Below are positions 1 to 9,021 of a DNA stretch of 21,180 nucleotides, one piece after another. The DNA is from Plakobranchus ocellatus (taxonomy: Eukaryota; Mollusca; Gastropoda; Plakobranchidae). Position 1 is the stretch's first letter; each line of letters begins with the position of its first letter. The DNA is taken from assembly GCA_019648995.1 (NCBI GenBank), contig BLXT01007988.1:1403091-1424270 (forward strand), in the 5' to 3' direction. Under the pieces are notes generated by a model that saw only the letters and a list, made by a program, of their open reading frames with translations, did not search any database and was not told where the DNA came from. Both the position numbers and the translations under genes were made by a program.

Positions 1-57
1 GGAATGGGAGGGGGGCTGTAAACCTGAGATCACCATTTTGTGGACTGGCTATGTACA
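1..57 (+). mobile_element. Truncated 3' tail of a tRNA-derived SINE (family A, copy 1)
   Basis: The stretch ending in ctgagatcac...tttgtggactggctat closely matches the end of the SINE copy at 19656-19806, which ends cctgatatcac...gatgtggactggctat. Copy 1 runs off the left edge, so its promoter-bearing head lies outside the window. Seen directly: the shared tail. Inferred: membership of the same dispersed family as the copies at 5732 and 19656. Confidence 0.6.
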
Positions 58-531
58 TTCAACCAATCTCTATATTAAGACCGTTTCCTTCCTCTTAATG
101 TCATTAACAGTTTCGCCTTTTCATTTCTCTCTGAAGTTATATTCATATATATGCACTCTGTCTTTCTCCCCTCTCCCTTCATCTTTCATTGTCTTTTTTT
201 TTTTTTTTTTTTAATTTACCATATTTGCTGCTTGTGTAGCTTCCACTGATGATTCATGCAGTTATTGTTTCTTAAGGTGCCATTGATTGTATAACCAGTT
301 TTTTTTTCTCTTTATCACGCTTTTTTTTTTTTCAATTCATCATTTTATGATTTGCTGAGACTCTGTGTAAATGTTTCCAATCTAACAGTGGTCGGGCTAT
401 AATGAGGGGACAGAAACATCACGTCTAATACCTCTTTGCTCAAAAGGTGCATAAGGACGTTGCTATTCAAAATCAGGCTGGTTTAACCCTTTGATCCTTG
501 TAGACATTTGCGAGCTTTGTACTAAATATAG
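58..531. other. AT-rich non-coding stretch with poly-T
   Basis: No coding frame or conserved motif stands out. It holds a 19-T homopolymer at 194-212 and shorter T runs near 299-308 and 321-332. Pyrimidine-rich patches (160-190) are typical of intergenic or intronic invertebrate DNA. Confidence 0.5.
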
Positions 532-777
532 ATGACGGACGCAGTGCTCAACAATCCTATCGAGTGTACCGAGATCTGTAGCACTCGGAGCAAATACTAC
601 AATGTAACTGACAAAAACTGTTCCCAGATGCCAGTCCCTCTCGCAGAATGGTCTACTTTAAAGAACTCCGTGTGTGTGGAAATATCTGAGTCTACGCTAC
701 ATGCTTTTCATCATTCAAAGAGTTGCTCTAGGGAAGCTTGTCTGAAGCTTCCGATTTTCTACCAGAAGCATTGGTAA
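532..777 (+). other. Unassigned 81-codon open frame with six cysteines
   Basis: An ATG-started frame of 81 codons in a locally GC-balanced stretch. The product is not low-complexity. It carries six cysteines and one N-V-T sequon, but no signal peptide, membrane segment or family motif that I recognise. The ATG context (gatagATGa) is weak, and I see no splice sites that would tie it to other exons. A frame this long is not improbable by chance at this base composition. It may be part of the degraded mobile DNA that begins just downstream. I do not assign a function. Confidence 0.15.
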
Positions 778-896
778 TGCAGTGCCTGACAAACTCGCCC
801 TGACTTCATTCTGCTACGATCCTTTATCACGGATGTCACACATTCACCCTTTATCTGGAACATCCGCATGAATGTCGCTCGTGGAATCTTGTAAGA

Positions 897-910
897 ATGG
901 GGTTTCCTCA
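897..910. repeat. Left copy of a 14-bp direct repeat (candidate target-site duplication)
   Basis: The 14-mer atggggtttcctca occurs here and again exactly at 1916-1929, bracketing about 1 kb that holds the two reverse-transcriptase fragments. An exact 14-mer repeated at this distance is unlikely by chance. A target-site duplication left by retrotransposition is the simplest reading. Confidence 0.4.
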
Positions 911-1018
911 GAAACTAATTCCCGTGATAAGAAGACGCCCGCTCGGTTTGTGGCCTTGCTGCGCTTCTTGGGCAGGTGGGAGCCGCCCTTTTTCTGAGGT
1001 AGAGTCTGGTCTCCGCGT

Positions 1019-1537
1019 CTACCGTATGGCTCTTCGAAGGAATTTCCGCATAATCGTTGCGGCCGTAGTCATGGCAACTCGATTACCGCACCAGAGGATT
1101 TCGTTCAAGGGCACGGTGGGCCATCCACCAGGGCGGACATCGGCCAATTCTCGGCATTCGGTCAAGACATGTGCAATCGATTCTTCCTGTTCCCCGCAAA
1201 GACGACAGGCAGTAGTAGCGGACCATCCGTGTCGCGCTCGGTCTGCTAGGAGGAGTGTGTGTTTCGCTCTTGCACGAAATATTTGGACAGCGTCACTCCT
1301 TGGCAGGTTCTGTAATAGGTCACGCGCCTTACGGGCCTCTTGAAATCGGGGAATTCGCTCATCATCAGTTACCTGCGCGGCATTCCAGAGTTTGGGGGGC
1401 CGAATGTCCCCACCTCCTCGTGGATCGGCCTGGGTAACGCGAACGGGGACTAGTCTAACATGAAGTTGCGCCTCGATGCTAGGACTGAAACCCTACAACC
1501 ATCGAGCCCCAACATGAATTACAGTCGTCAACATAGT
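1019..1537 (-). pseudogene. LINE reverse-transcriptase C-terminal fragment with CCHC zinc knuckle
   Basis: Read on the minus strand, an open frame of 157 codons runs from after a TAG at 1493-1495 to a TAG at 1019-1021. It continues upstream in the same frame past that stop to another TAG at 1538-1540. Near its centre it reads HTLLLADRARHGW, then CRLCGEQEESIAHVLTEC: a C-x2-C-x8-H-x4-C zinc-binding motif (codons at 1154-1207). This layout, a basic helix before a CCHC knuckle and a short tail, is typical of the zf-RVT region that follows the reverse transcriptase in non-LTR retrotransposons. The polymerase domain is not present and no ATG start is apparent, so this is a 5'-truncated, mutated remnant. 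The clade (Jockey, CR1, RTE or other) cannot be settled by eye. No poly-A tail is visible at the presumed 3' end (left side). Confidence 0.7.
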
Positions 1538-1600
1538 CTAGAAGTAGACGAGTACAGGAGACCGTAAGCACGATAAGGTAGAAGAGGGCTACCTAAAATG

Positions 1601-1915
1601 TCAGTAAAGGAACGGAAAGAGAATGATAACTAGCCCACTCCACATCAAACCACGGCAACGATTTGATGTACAAGGAGTCAAGGTACTAGAAAATCTATCT
1701 GTGACGGGCGGCACAGATAAGAGGCAAAGTGGGTCACGCAACGCCACTTGGTCAACCACCACCCGGTGTTTGACAAGTCCAAGTACGTGTACTAGGGCTC
1801 GGATCTCAGCCCGCGACAGAGGTCTTAAAGCCAAGCGGTATCTCTTGGGGCTGGGGTTTGACTCACGATGAGCCATCCCCCTGAGTGAGAAAATAAGCCC
1901 TACTCTCCCAAAATC
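1601..1915 (-). pseudogene. Second LINE-like C-terminal fragment (post-RNase H / zinc-knuckle region)
   Basis: A minus-strand frame reads PLSRAEIRALVHVLGLVKH, then about fifteen residues later DPLCLLS, and ends at a TGA near 1601. The pattern LSRxxIRxLVxVLTGH...DPLCxxC is what I expect just after the RNase H domain of many LINE polyproteins. Here the TGH and the second cysteine are eroded. The downstream stretch in another frame (LTDILGSPLLPYRAYGLL) looks like the usual end of such proteins, suggesting a frameshift. It lies directly upstream, in element orientation, of the fragment at 1019-1537 and repeats the same part of the protein, so two different elements probably abut here. The identification rests on pattern memory and is less sure than its neighbour. 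Confidence 0.4.
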
Positions 1916-1929
1916 ATGGGGTTTCCTCA
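1916..1929. repeat. Right copy of the 14-bp direct repeat
   Basis: Exact partner of 897-910. It sits just beyond the upstream end of the minus-strand LINE-like block, where a target-site duplication would fall. Confidence 0.4.
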
Positions 1930-1945
1930 AACGCACACGTCGCAT

Positions 1946-3194
1946 TCCCGATTCTATCCCTGCTCTTTCTCTTTGAAGTTTGCTTGAAGTCTATGGTATA
2001 TCACCGCACCTTTTATATTACTTTCACTATGATACACACAATGTAGCTTTTTCATTTCTTTGTGATCAAAGATAAAACATTAAGTATGGGAAGCATTTTA
2101 CTGGAGGAGTACCTTAACAACCGATTAAGTAAAAAAATCAAAAGAACCAAATAATAATTAAAAACAATAAAACCCAGGAGGCGGTGTACTACAGGTTCTG
2201 CATTTGGTTATATCATCATCATAAATACTTTTTGATATCGTATCAGGTTAAAACCAGCGAATGACAGACTCCCACTTTGTTTCTTTATCTCAGCTTTACT
2301 TGGTCTTTCTTTCCACGGTCTGTCTTTTATCCTCATGCTGTTTTCTATAGTTCTCTTTCAAAGTGGTATGGTTTTTTCATGCTTCTACAACCTTTAGAGC
2401 TTTCGTTGCAGAGCAGGTTTTGAGATGCCGCTTTGATTAATTTCAAAGAGCTACCAATCACTAGCATTTCCATTTATTGGCCTCTCTTCTTCGGTCTTGA
2501 TGATTGCTTTGAAGAGCATTATGACCGTTAGGCTCTTGACATTTTTCTGTGGCAAGTCTTTATGAAGCTTTGAGTTGGATCTCAAGAATTCCTACCTTAT
2601 ACTTGGTATGTGAGTTGAGCATTCTAAATTCTTAAAGCTTCTTGATATTTTTGTCTGGGTGTCTTTTGATTTAGTTCCTATTCAATCCACCATTTAATTA
2701 CCTTTGATAGGCAAACCTAATCATCGCATTTAAATATTCATTGTATGCTGTCATTGCTATCATCACCTTGTTCTCAAGCTTTCCTTCCACACATCTTCAG
2801 GCCATCAGAATGGTTGTTTCGTTTTATATCAATTTGTTGGCATTGCTATAAGAAAAAGAATTACACCTGGTCGCCTTTAAAAAAGAGGAAATGGCAGTGC
2901 ATGCTTATGGCAACTTTTACACAGCTCGACTATATTATAAATTAAAAAATCCAGAATGCAAGATCCTCAGAAAATATAACAATGTTGCTGATGTTTCCAT
3001 ACTCTTTCGAGAATACAAACCTTTTTGCATAACAATCAGATTAATCTAAAACCCTTGTATCAAAACAGAACCAATCTATAGTCTTATTGTTTACCGTTAT
3101 CACAACGTAAACAAGTTTTAAACACATTCTGAACCTTCCTGCTCACGAAAGCTTAAAGTATTTTAGCAGAATTGCAATCCTAGCATCACGTCCA
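1946..3194. other. AT-rich non-coding stretch
   Basis: About 1.25 kb with no convincing coding frame. The 66-codon frame at 2745-2945 is not protein-like. No tRNA-like box or splice-framed exon was recognised. A small TCATCATCA patch sits at 2214-2222. Confidence 0.5.
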
Positions 3195-3197
3195 ATA

Positions 3198-3236
<39 letters not shown>
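3195..3236. repeat. (AT)n microsatellite followed by poly-T
   Basis: About 13 AT units run straight into 16 or more T residues. The compound array could mark the A-tail of an old minus-strand retroposon, but no element body is recognisable beside it. Confidence 0.85.
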
Positions 3237-3636
3237 AGCTATATTATATTTATACAGGTATCAAACACGCTTTTTCCTATTGCATAATAAAGAGAAAAAA
3301 AAAAAGAAAACTGGCGTGTGAGAAAGAATGAGGAAAAAAAACTCTGATATCATTATTGAATGTTGGAATCGGCATATCAGCATTAAATCAATTAATCAAA
3401 CCATTGCAAATACGTGTTGGCTAGTTGGCAACAACCAGGCAACTTAACATTTCAAGTCCGCCAAAGAAAAACATCACAGCAAAATTGCGTTTGTGAGTAC
3501 AAACTTTCTCTAGAGGTCAAAGCTGTCTTGTAAAATAAGTTCCCTGAAACAATTTGGTATCTCTAGAATAGCTGGGAGAAATCTTTAGCCCAATATTTAA
3601 AATAGTTTTTTTTTCTTAGTATCTGATTTGTATTTG

Positions 3637-3798
3637 AGAGAGAAGGACAGCCTGCTAGGGGAAGCGATGGAAAGAAACCCAGAAATCACCATTCCGCGGC
3701 GGAATAGGCAGAACGATTGAGTAATCCAACTGAGATAGTGTCCTTAGCCTGGACTAGGCCTGGACTCTACCACCGCGGGTACCAGGTCAAATGGAGCG
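3637..3798. other. GC-balanced stretch with a 15-bp palindrome and an 11-bp doublet
   Basis: A 7-1-7 palindrome, attccgcggcggaat, lies at 3691-3705, and a near-tandem gcctggact doublet at 3748-3766. The stretch leads into the tRNA-like heads to its right and may be part of the same composite retroposon. Function unknown. Confidence 0.35.
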
Positions 3799-3850
3799 TG
3801 CTACAGTGGCTTGTCGCATTGTCGGTCTGAGGCTCCCGGCTTCGAATGCT
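3799..3850 (+). mobile_element. tRNA-like SINE head 1 (degenerate A and B boxes)
   Basis: An A-box-like stretch, tgctacagtggcttgtcgca, begins near 3800. A B-box-like ggcttcgaatgc lies about 40 nt downstream at 3838-3849, close to the spacing in a tRNA gene. The B box departs from GGTTCGANNCC at a few positions. It is followed about 60 nt later by another tRNA-like head. Confidence 0.4.
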
Positions 3851-3904
3851 ACTAACACGGCTATCTTGTAGAGGGGCAGTCTCTTTGCAAAACTGTGGCA
3901 TAAG

Positions 3905-3975
3905 TGTGGCGCAGTTAAGAGCGAACGCAGCCTTAAACCTGTAGAGATTCTACGACGCAGGTTCGCTCTGCCATC
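3905..3975 (+). mobile_element. tRNA-like SINE head 2
   Basis: A box tggcgcagttaagagcg lies at 3907-3923 and B box ggttcgctctg at 3960-3970. The B box sits in a T-arm-like hairpin, gcag-gttcgct-ctgc, with four base pairs and a seven-base loop. The spacing fits an RNA polymerase III promoter. No full cloverleaf with an acceptor stem could be drawn, so this is a tRNA-derived SINE head rather than a tRNA gene. The non-coding stretch to about 4090 is presumably the SINE body. Confidence 0.5.
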
Positions 3976-4389
3976 AGTGCTGAGCCAAACGGACACGAAA
4001 AGATTGAGTTCTATAAAGAAGTAAATAGAACAGAAATTTGGTTTCGGCACGGAAAACTTTGAACGCACGCTTCTGTGTACTTACGGAGAGAAATTTACTG
4101 GCACACGTTCACGTGGTCGCTCTCAAAACATTTCCACGCCACAGACTTGCTAACGTGCCGTAAAATACAATCACTAACAACCAAATGAACTATAGAGCTG
4201 AGGCTGCAATCATTTGATGTTCACACAACTTGCTCTTTAACCCCACATCCTCCCGAATGCCTCTGAAAGCCTCAACGAGGATAAATAATTTTAGATAATC
4301 TCAGAAGTAAATAGGATAATCACTTAAAAATGCAAATCTTAGTTATTTCATCGAATACGAGGAGTTTCTTTTTCATAAACCAAACATTC
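3976..4389. other. Probable SINE body, then non-coding DNA
   Basis: The part up to about 4200 keeps the balanced base composition of the tRNA-like heads and may be their tail. Minus-strand frames here are not protein-like. From about 4260 the sequence becomes AT-rich, without features. Confidence 0.35.
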
Positions 4390-4565
4390 ACGCGTTGCTA
4401 GTACTATCGCTTTATAGTATTTATTGATTGAGACTATCGTATGGTTCGAGAGCGTTGGTGAACTTGGCTTGGATTTTGCAGACACATTTTTATTTCCTCC
4501 TGCTGTCGGCATCCTAGGGGGGAAGGAGGTTAAAATCCTGAGATCACGAAAATGTGAGCAAGTTA
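4390..4565 (+). mobile_element. Possible degenerate SINE copy (family A)
   Basis: A B-box match, ggttcgagagc, lies at 4443-4453. About 80 nt downstream comes a G-run then cctgagatcac, an 11-mer shared with the tail of SINE copy 1. The A box is not convincing and the rest has drifted. An old copy of the family seen at 1, 5732 and 19656 is plausible but not proven. Confidence 0.3.
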
Positions 4566-4880
4566 GTTGAAACAGCCTGTCAAGCAAGGTCTTAGAATAT
4601 CCAAGTATAATTATGAGCACAAATCATATTGCATGGTTGCATCGTAGCAAAAAAGAAATTTAAAAATTGAAGATTACCTTGAGGCCTGGCGGTAACAGTC
4701 GTTTTGCAGCTGTAGGCAAGGAATTATAATAATTATCGATAATATCCCCACTACCATCACCACCACCATCGATGGCTTACTCATGACAGAAGGTAGTAAC
4801 TGCATTCGTGACTGCTAATTTTAGAAAGTTTTGGTCTCAGATTTATCATCTTATGCTCCTGCAGTACTACTTGTTATTTT
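4566..4880. other. AT-rich non-coding stretch
   Basis: No gene-like signal. A short accatcaccaccaccatc patch at 4752-4770 is a minor trinucleotide repeat preceding the larger GGT array. Confidence 0.4.
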
Positions 4881-4905
4881 GTAATACTTTTATTATTATT
4901 TTAGA

Positions 4906-5028
4906 AGTGGTGGTGGAGGTGGTGGCGGTGGTGGTGGTGCAGATGGCTGTGGCGGTGGTGGTGGTGCAGATGGCTGTGGCGGTGGTGGTGGTGCAGATGG
5001 CTGTGGCGGTGGTGGCGACGGTTGCGGC
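4906..5028 (+). repeat. GGT-rich minisatellite with three 27-bp units
   Basis: Units of 27 bp starting gcagatggct occur at 4939, 4966 and 4993 with essentially perfect identity, in a GGT-rich run. Because 27 is a multiple of three, several frames stay open. One plus frame (see findings) encodes a glycine-rich GADGCGGGG repeat. Its left border follows an AT-rich stretch ending ttttag, which resembles a splice acceptor, but no start or partner exon was found. I treat it as a repeat first. Confidence 0.8.
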
Positions 5029-5220
5029 GGCGACAGTGTAAGCGGTATTTCTAGTTGTGGTAGTGATAGCAGTATAATTACCACCAGCAGCAATGTAGTA
5101 TCTGTAGCAGCGGTAGTAGAAGCAAAAGCAGAGGAGTAGCAGTAGTATTGGCAGTAGCATGAGCACCAGAAGTTACTAAACAGAAGCCCTCAAAAGCAGA
5201 AACAGTAGCAGTAGCAATAT
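5029..5220 (+). repeat. Cryptic AGY/GTA trinucleotide-rich stretch
   Basis: Many imperfect AGT, AGC and GTA triplets (for example gtagcagcggtagtagaagc) continue from the GGT array. This looks like decayed trinucleotide repeat rather than coding sequence. Confidence 0.5.
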
Positions 5221-5340
5221 TACCGTAGAAGTCCTATTACTTTGTGATATTCTTAATGCAAAAGTCGTAAAATCTATGGTTTTATCAGCAAAGGGAGAAG
5301 GGAAAACGGACACCCGTTGATAGTTTAAATGAGACAGACA

Positions 5341-5349
5341 AAGAGACAG

Positions 5350-5403
<54 letters not shown>

Positions 5404-5418
5404 TGTGTGTGAGAGAGG
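5341..5418 (+). repeat. (GA)n microsatellite with a short (GT)n end
   Basis: A nearly uninterrupted GA array from about 5356 to 5401 is followed by five GT units and another GA patch. Open frames across it (Ser-Leu repeats on the minus strand) are low-complexity artefacts. Confidence 0.9.
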
Positions 5419-5725
5419 AGAGATTTGAGGAAAAAAACATAGCAAAGTTCCTATAAATTTCTCTCTAAGTCAGACTTGAATTTTGACTAGTATCTCTAAA
5501 AGCAAGGATAGTCTTTTTTCATCCCTTACTTTAAACAACGCTTTAATAATACACAAAAAACGTACGCAAAAGAAAAAAAAATGGAAACGATGAATATTTT
5601 AGGCAAGATCAGGTGAAATCGTTGGTTTTTTTTTTTCATTTGGAGATGTAATCCAAATTGCAAAAACGTATAAAACCTGACGAATCTTAAAATTTATGAT
5701 ATTATTTTTATTTCTGCACTTTGGG
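5419..5725. other. AT-rich non-coding stretch
   Basis: Nothing recognisable apart from A and T homopolymer runs near 5571 and 5625. Confidence 0.4.
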
Positions 5726-5729
5726 TATT

Positions 5730-5850
5730 TGTGGCTTATTGGATATCAAGCCCGCCTTGTAAGTTGCAAAAACCCATACGTTTTGGGTTCGAGCCGCGCC
5801 ACCGACACCTCGGCCTGACGGAGGGCCTGAAAGTTTCAGATCACATTTTT
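5730..5850 (+). mobile_element. tRNA-derived SINE, family A, copy 2
   Basis: A box tggcttattggatatc lies at 5732-5747 and a very good B box, ggttcgagccg, at 5786-5796, at tRNA-gene spacing. Downstream, the stretch at 5812-5833 is identical to 19752-19773 in copy 3 (key core: cctgacggagggcctgaa). Such an element would be transcribed by RNA polymerase III and moved by LINE machinery. The tail beyond atcac has diverged. Confidence 0.75.
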
Positions 5851-6008
5851 GCTCCTGTCAATGATAAGTTTACTCTTAGTTTATTCCAATGAGTATAATT
5901 TAAATTTTGTATTCCAGATTGCGTATTCTGCTTTTCTTGGTATGTCTGTCAAATAATATGCTTTGTTTTTATTGTTGTTGTCGTTGGTGCTATTATTAGT
6001 AATTGTAT

Positions 6009-6019
6009 CATTATTATTA

Positions 6020-6098
<79 letters not shown>

Positions 6099-6108
6099 CC
6101 TTATTATC

Positions 6109-6186
<78 letters not shown>

Positions 6187-6322
6187 ATTATTATTATTAT
6201 TATTATTATTATTATCATCATAATCCTCATCATCCTCCCCATCACCATCATCATCATCACCATCCTCCTCCTCCTCCTCCTCCTCCCCCTCCTCCTCCTC
6301 CTCCTCATTATTATTATATTGA
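6009..6322 (+). repeat. Compound (ATT)n-(CAT)n-(CCT)n microsatellite
   Basis: About 200 bp of ATT with a few interruptions passes into CAT/CCA triplets (6216-6262) and then CCT triplets (about 6262-6306), ending in a short ATT patch. The ordered change of motif looks like point mutation followed by expansion of the new motif. Frames through it (poly-Leu, Tyr, Ile) are artefacts. Confidence 0.95.
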
Positions 6323-6725
6323 TCATTAAAGGACTTGCCTCATCTCTCAGTGTGGACGGATAAAAGAACAGGATGATGAATAACAATAAAATAATGAGCT
6401 TGTACTCTGGTACAGGGCGGGGTGAGGGTGAATTGTGTTGGGACATTCTTAAGCCTTCTTTCTGTTTGATTTTGTTTAATCCTTTTGTTGCCTTTTTTTT
6501 TTTTTTTACTTTTTTGGCAATATACTATTGTTAATCTGAGTTTAATTTGTGTGGAATATTTTAAAGTATTTTATAAGGAAATGGTGGACGATCTTGTCGA
6601 ATAAAGGAAATAATTGCAGACTCAAACAAAATCTCGAGATCATCAATCTCAAAAGTCATGAACTGATCAAGAATAAAAAAAAAATAATCAAATCTAACCG
6701 AATCCCTATGAACCTTGCTAGGCCA
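6323..6725. other. AT-rich non-coding stretch with poly-T
   Basis: A T run lies at 6492-6507. The overlapping frames at 6549-6791 (plus) and 6561-6767 (minus) show no family features. Confidence 0.4.
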
Positions 6726-6795
6726 TTCAACTCGATATCTGTCATTGTTAGTCCTGGCGAGGGCCAAAAAAACCTGACATCCCCACAGTAGTACA
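6726..6795 (+). mobile_element. Possible degraded SINE tail (family A)
   Basis: gtcctggcgagggcc followed by aacctgacatc aligns with the family's ggcctgacggagggcc...cctgatatc. Roughly three quarters of the positions agree over about 30 nt. No head is visible upstream. Confidence 0.3.
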
Positions 6796-7355
6796 ATGGC
6801 TTCAACATATTACAAAATTTATGACATCTATGCGATCAGATGAAATCAAGACTTCCGCAAGGAAAAGTTGATGAAGGTTACTGAAATTACCATGATGATA
6901 ATTATTTTTATCATTTTCGAAATTTAATCGTAGATCGAAATTGCAAAGAACTCGAGTTAAAGATCTATCACAGGCTATGCGGCATAGAGTTTCTCTATCA
7001 ACTCTGTTATTATGTAGCTTTCAGCTTCATTACAGAAATTGTAAACTGAGGTCAGAAATCGTAAGGCTAATTCTGAATGTCTTATAATTGATATCATTTT
7101 TAGACCTTGTCTTGACACAAGTATCTTTTCTCATTTTCTTTGAAGACATCCTTATAATAATAGATGCAGGTGTTCACGTTGGGGTTAGCGCTTCCACGAA
7201 AATGTCGGCACTTTTTCTTCATAGATTTGATCCTGGACTGGTTGGAAAATCTTGTTATCATGAGTCTCATGCAAATCGCCACCAATCTGTCTGACGGGGA
7301 CTGACATACCTGGTGGTTCAGTGATGAGCAATGTACATTGATACCGGAGGATTCA
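6796..7355. other. AT-rich non-coding stretch
   Basis: No coding, RNA or repeat signal recognised in about 560 bp. Confidence 0.4.
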
Positions 7356-7356
7356 A

Positions 7357-7398
7357 TACTCGCACATACACACACATGTATGTGTATGTATATATGTA
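7357..7398. repeat. CA/TG near-palindromic dinucleotide patch
   Basis: An acatacacacacatg half is followed by a tgtatgtgtatgt half, an imperfect inverted repeat able to form a hairpin. It leads into the TA arrays. Confidence 0.5.
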
Positions 7399-7399
7399 T

Positions 7400-7441
7400 A
7401 TTATATGTATACATATATATATATATAAAAAAAATATATAT

Positions 7442-7487
<46 letters not shown>

Positions 7488-7645
7488 CTTTTTCTTAAAC
7501 CTTTCAAGAGATGAGCAGCGGTGTATGTTATGAATATTATATGTATGCATATATATATATATAAAAATATATATATATATAAATTATATATATATATATT
7601 TTTTTTTTTCTTTTTCTTAAACCTTTCAAGAGATGAGCAGCGGTG
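7400..7645 (+). repeat. Local tandem duplication containing TA arrays
   Basis: A 36-bp non-repetitive segment occurs exactly at 7488-7523 and 7610-7645, beginning ctttttcttaaacc and ending gagcagcggtg. Each copy is preceded by attatatgtat and a long TA array (from 7400 and 7536). The offset is 136 bp at the left and 122 bp at the right, the difference being TA-array length. This is a duplication of a TA-plus-unique unit of about 120-140 bp. Confidence 0.85.
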
Positions 7646-8960
7646 ACGCAATGGGTCTTTCACTTGAAACGGTTTTAATAACTCACTATTCAAGGTTACA
7701 TTTTTCCCCTCTACATACCTTACAAAGCTAAACGGCATTAGAAGAGACTAAAAACTGTTATTAACAAGGTCTAAAGACATCACTGTACCTGCCGTCTTGC
7801 GATGATTGCTGGGACCTAATGAATAACAGGAGAAGAGGAATTAGTGGAGAAAAATGAACTAAATGAAAACTGAATTGATTTATTATTGTTTATGATAAGA
7901 ATAATTATTATCATCTCCCTAATGCTGATAGAGACATAAGAACGACTTAGAGGCAAAGTAAACCATTAATGTCTGGCTGATTTGAAGGTAATTGTTAGAT
8001 ATTTCATGGAAGGATGTAAAATAATCTCTTGCTGATGCAAGTTGGACGATACACGAACTTTCTGTCTGTCTTCTCTCCGTATCATTCTCTATTCTACTAC
8101 TGCTGTAGTCATCCACTTAACGCTTTCCATATTGACGCCATTTCCACTATAATTTTTATGCCTTCATTTTCATTACATCAAATAAACCTTAAAAAAAGAA
8201 AAAAAAAGAACAAAAGAAAAAGAAAATATGCTCTGCACCGTAGCTTCTGACCTATAAGACATTATTTATTATCAAAGTGATCTTATCAATTCAAATGATG
8301 AGTGAAAGAGGTATTATGTTCAGACGTTTTATTTTGCGCTATTGATACAGTTCAGTACATTAGAATTGATCTACCAAAGAGTGAGCGTATCAAAGGAGTT
8401 GCTAAATACTTAATATAAATTCTCTGATAATCTTCACGAGTTTTGTCGGTAACTAGCAAACCATACTAAGGCAAAACTCTATGAAGTTAATGATGAATAA
8501 AGCTGCCTGCCTTGCCTCAGCCTGATTTTGTATGTAATCCCTTATGCCCCGCACTTTTTCTTACTGTTTTATAAAAACAAAAATCCAAGTTACTTCTAAC
8601 TATAATTATGAACGACCACATTGCTACAAAAATAAGGAATAAATTTTAAGTATACTCGAAAAGAATATGTTTATATTCTGCAAACAGGTACATGTAGATT
8701 ATCGATAGATTAATAAATCACATGATGTGGTTAGCAGTGAGAATATTCAACGTGCATTTTTCTAATTATACAACACTTACAAAGGGACCTGTGTGCGAGG
8801 TAGCCTAATCCTTTTTTACAAAACGAGGTATTTGGATTAGATCTGGATGAGATCATGTTTGTGGAGCATTTTTGCTTAACCAAAAAAAAAATTTGGAAGT
8901 TCTCTCTTTGTCACGTACTCAGTCAAGAATTAGACCTGGGTGAGACCCAGCTTTAGAGGC
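7646..8960. other. AT-rich non-coding stretch
   Basis: About 1.3 kb without a recognisable gene. Frames at 7919-8116 (minus) and 8029-8250 (plus) are unremarkable, the latter ending in an A-rich KKRKKK artefact. An A/G-rich patch lies at 8191-8227. Confidence 0.4.
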
Positions 8961-8962
8961 AG

Positions 8963-9021
8963 TTTTTTTTCTTTCCTTTTTTTTTCTTTTTTCTTTTTTT
9001 TTTTTCTTTCTTTTTTCTTTT
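8963..9021 (+). repeat. T-rich polypyrimidine tract
   Basis: Almost pure T with scattered C. Minus-strand reading gives a Lys-rich artefact. Confidence 0.85.

Noticed and set aside
897-1343. 148-codon plus frame
   Set aside because: Antisense shadow of the minus-strand reverse-transcriptase fragment with the zinc knuckle.
1623-1871. 82-codon plus frame over the LINE-like block
   Set aside because: The minus-strand reading has the LINE-like pattern; the plus frame is its shadow.
3905-3975. An intact tRNA gene
   Set aside because: A and B boxes and a T-arm hairpin are present, but no acceptor stem or full cloverleaf with a usable anticodon arm could be drawn.
3787-4068. 93-codon minus frame
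   Set aside because: It lies antisense to the two tRNA-like SINE heads and has no protein-like features.
5949-6446. 165-codon minus frame and overlapping poly-Leu/Tyr plus frames
   Set aside because: They are translations of the ATT/CAT/CCT microsatellite with no independent coding signal.
7100-7738. 212-codon minus frame with Tyr-Ile repeats
   Set aside because: Mostly TA-array translation across a tandem duplication; the non-repeat ends show no family features.
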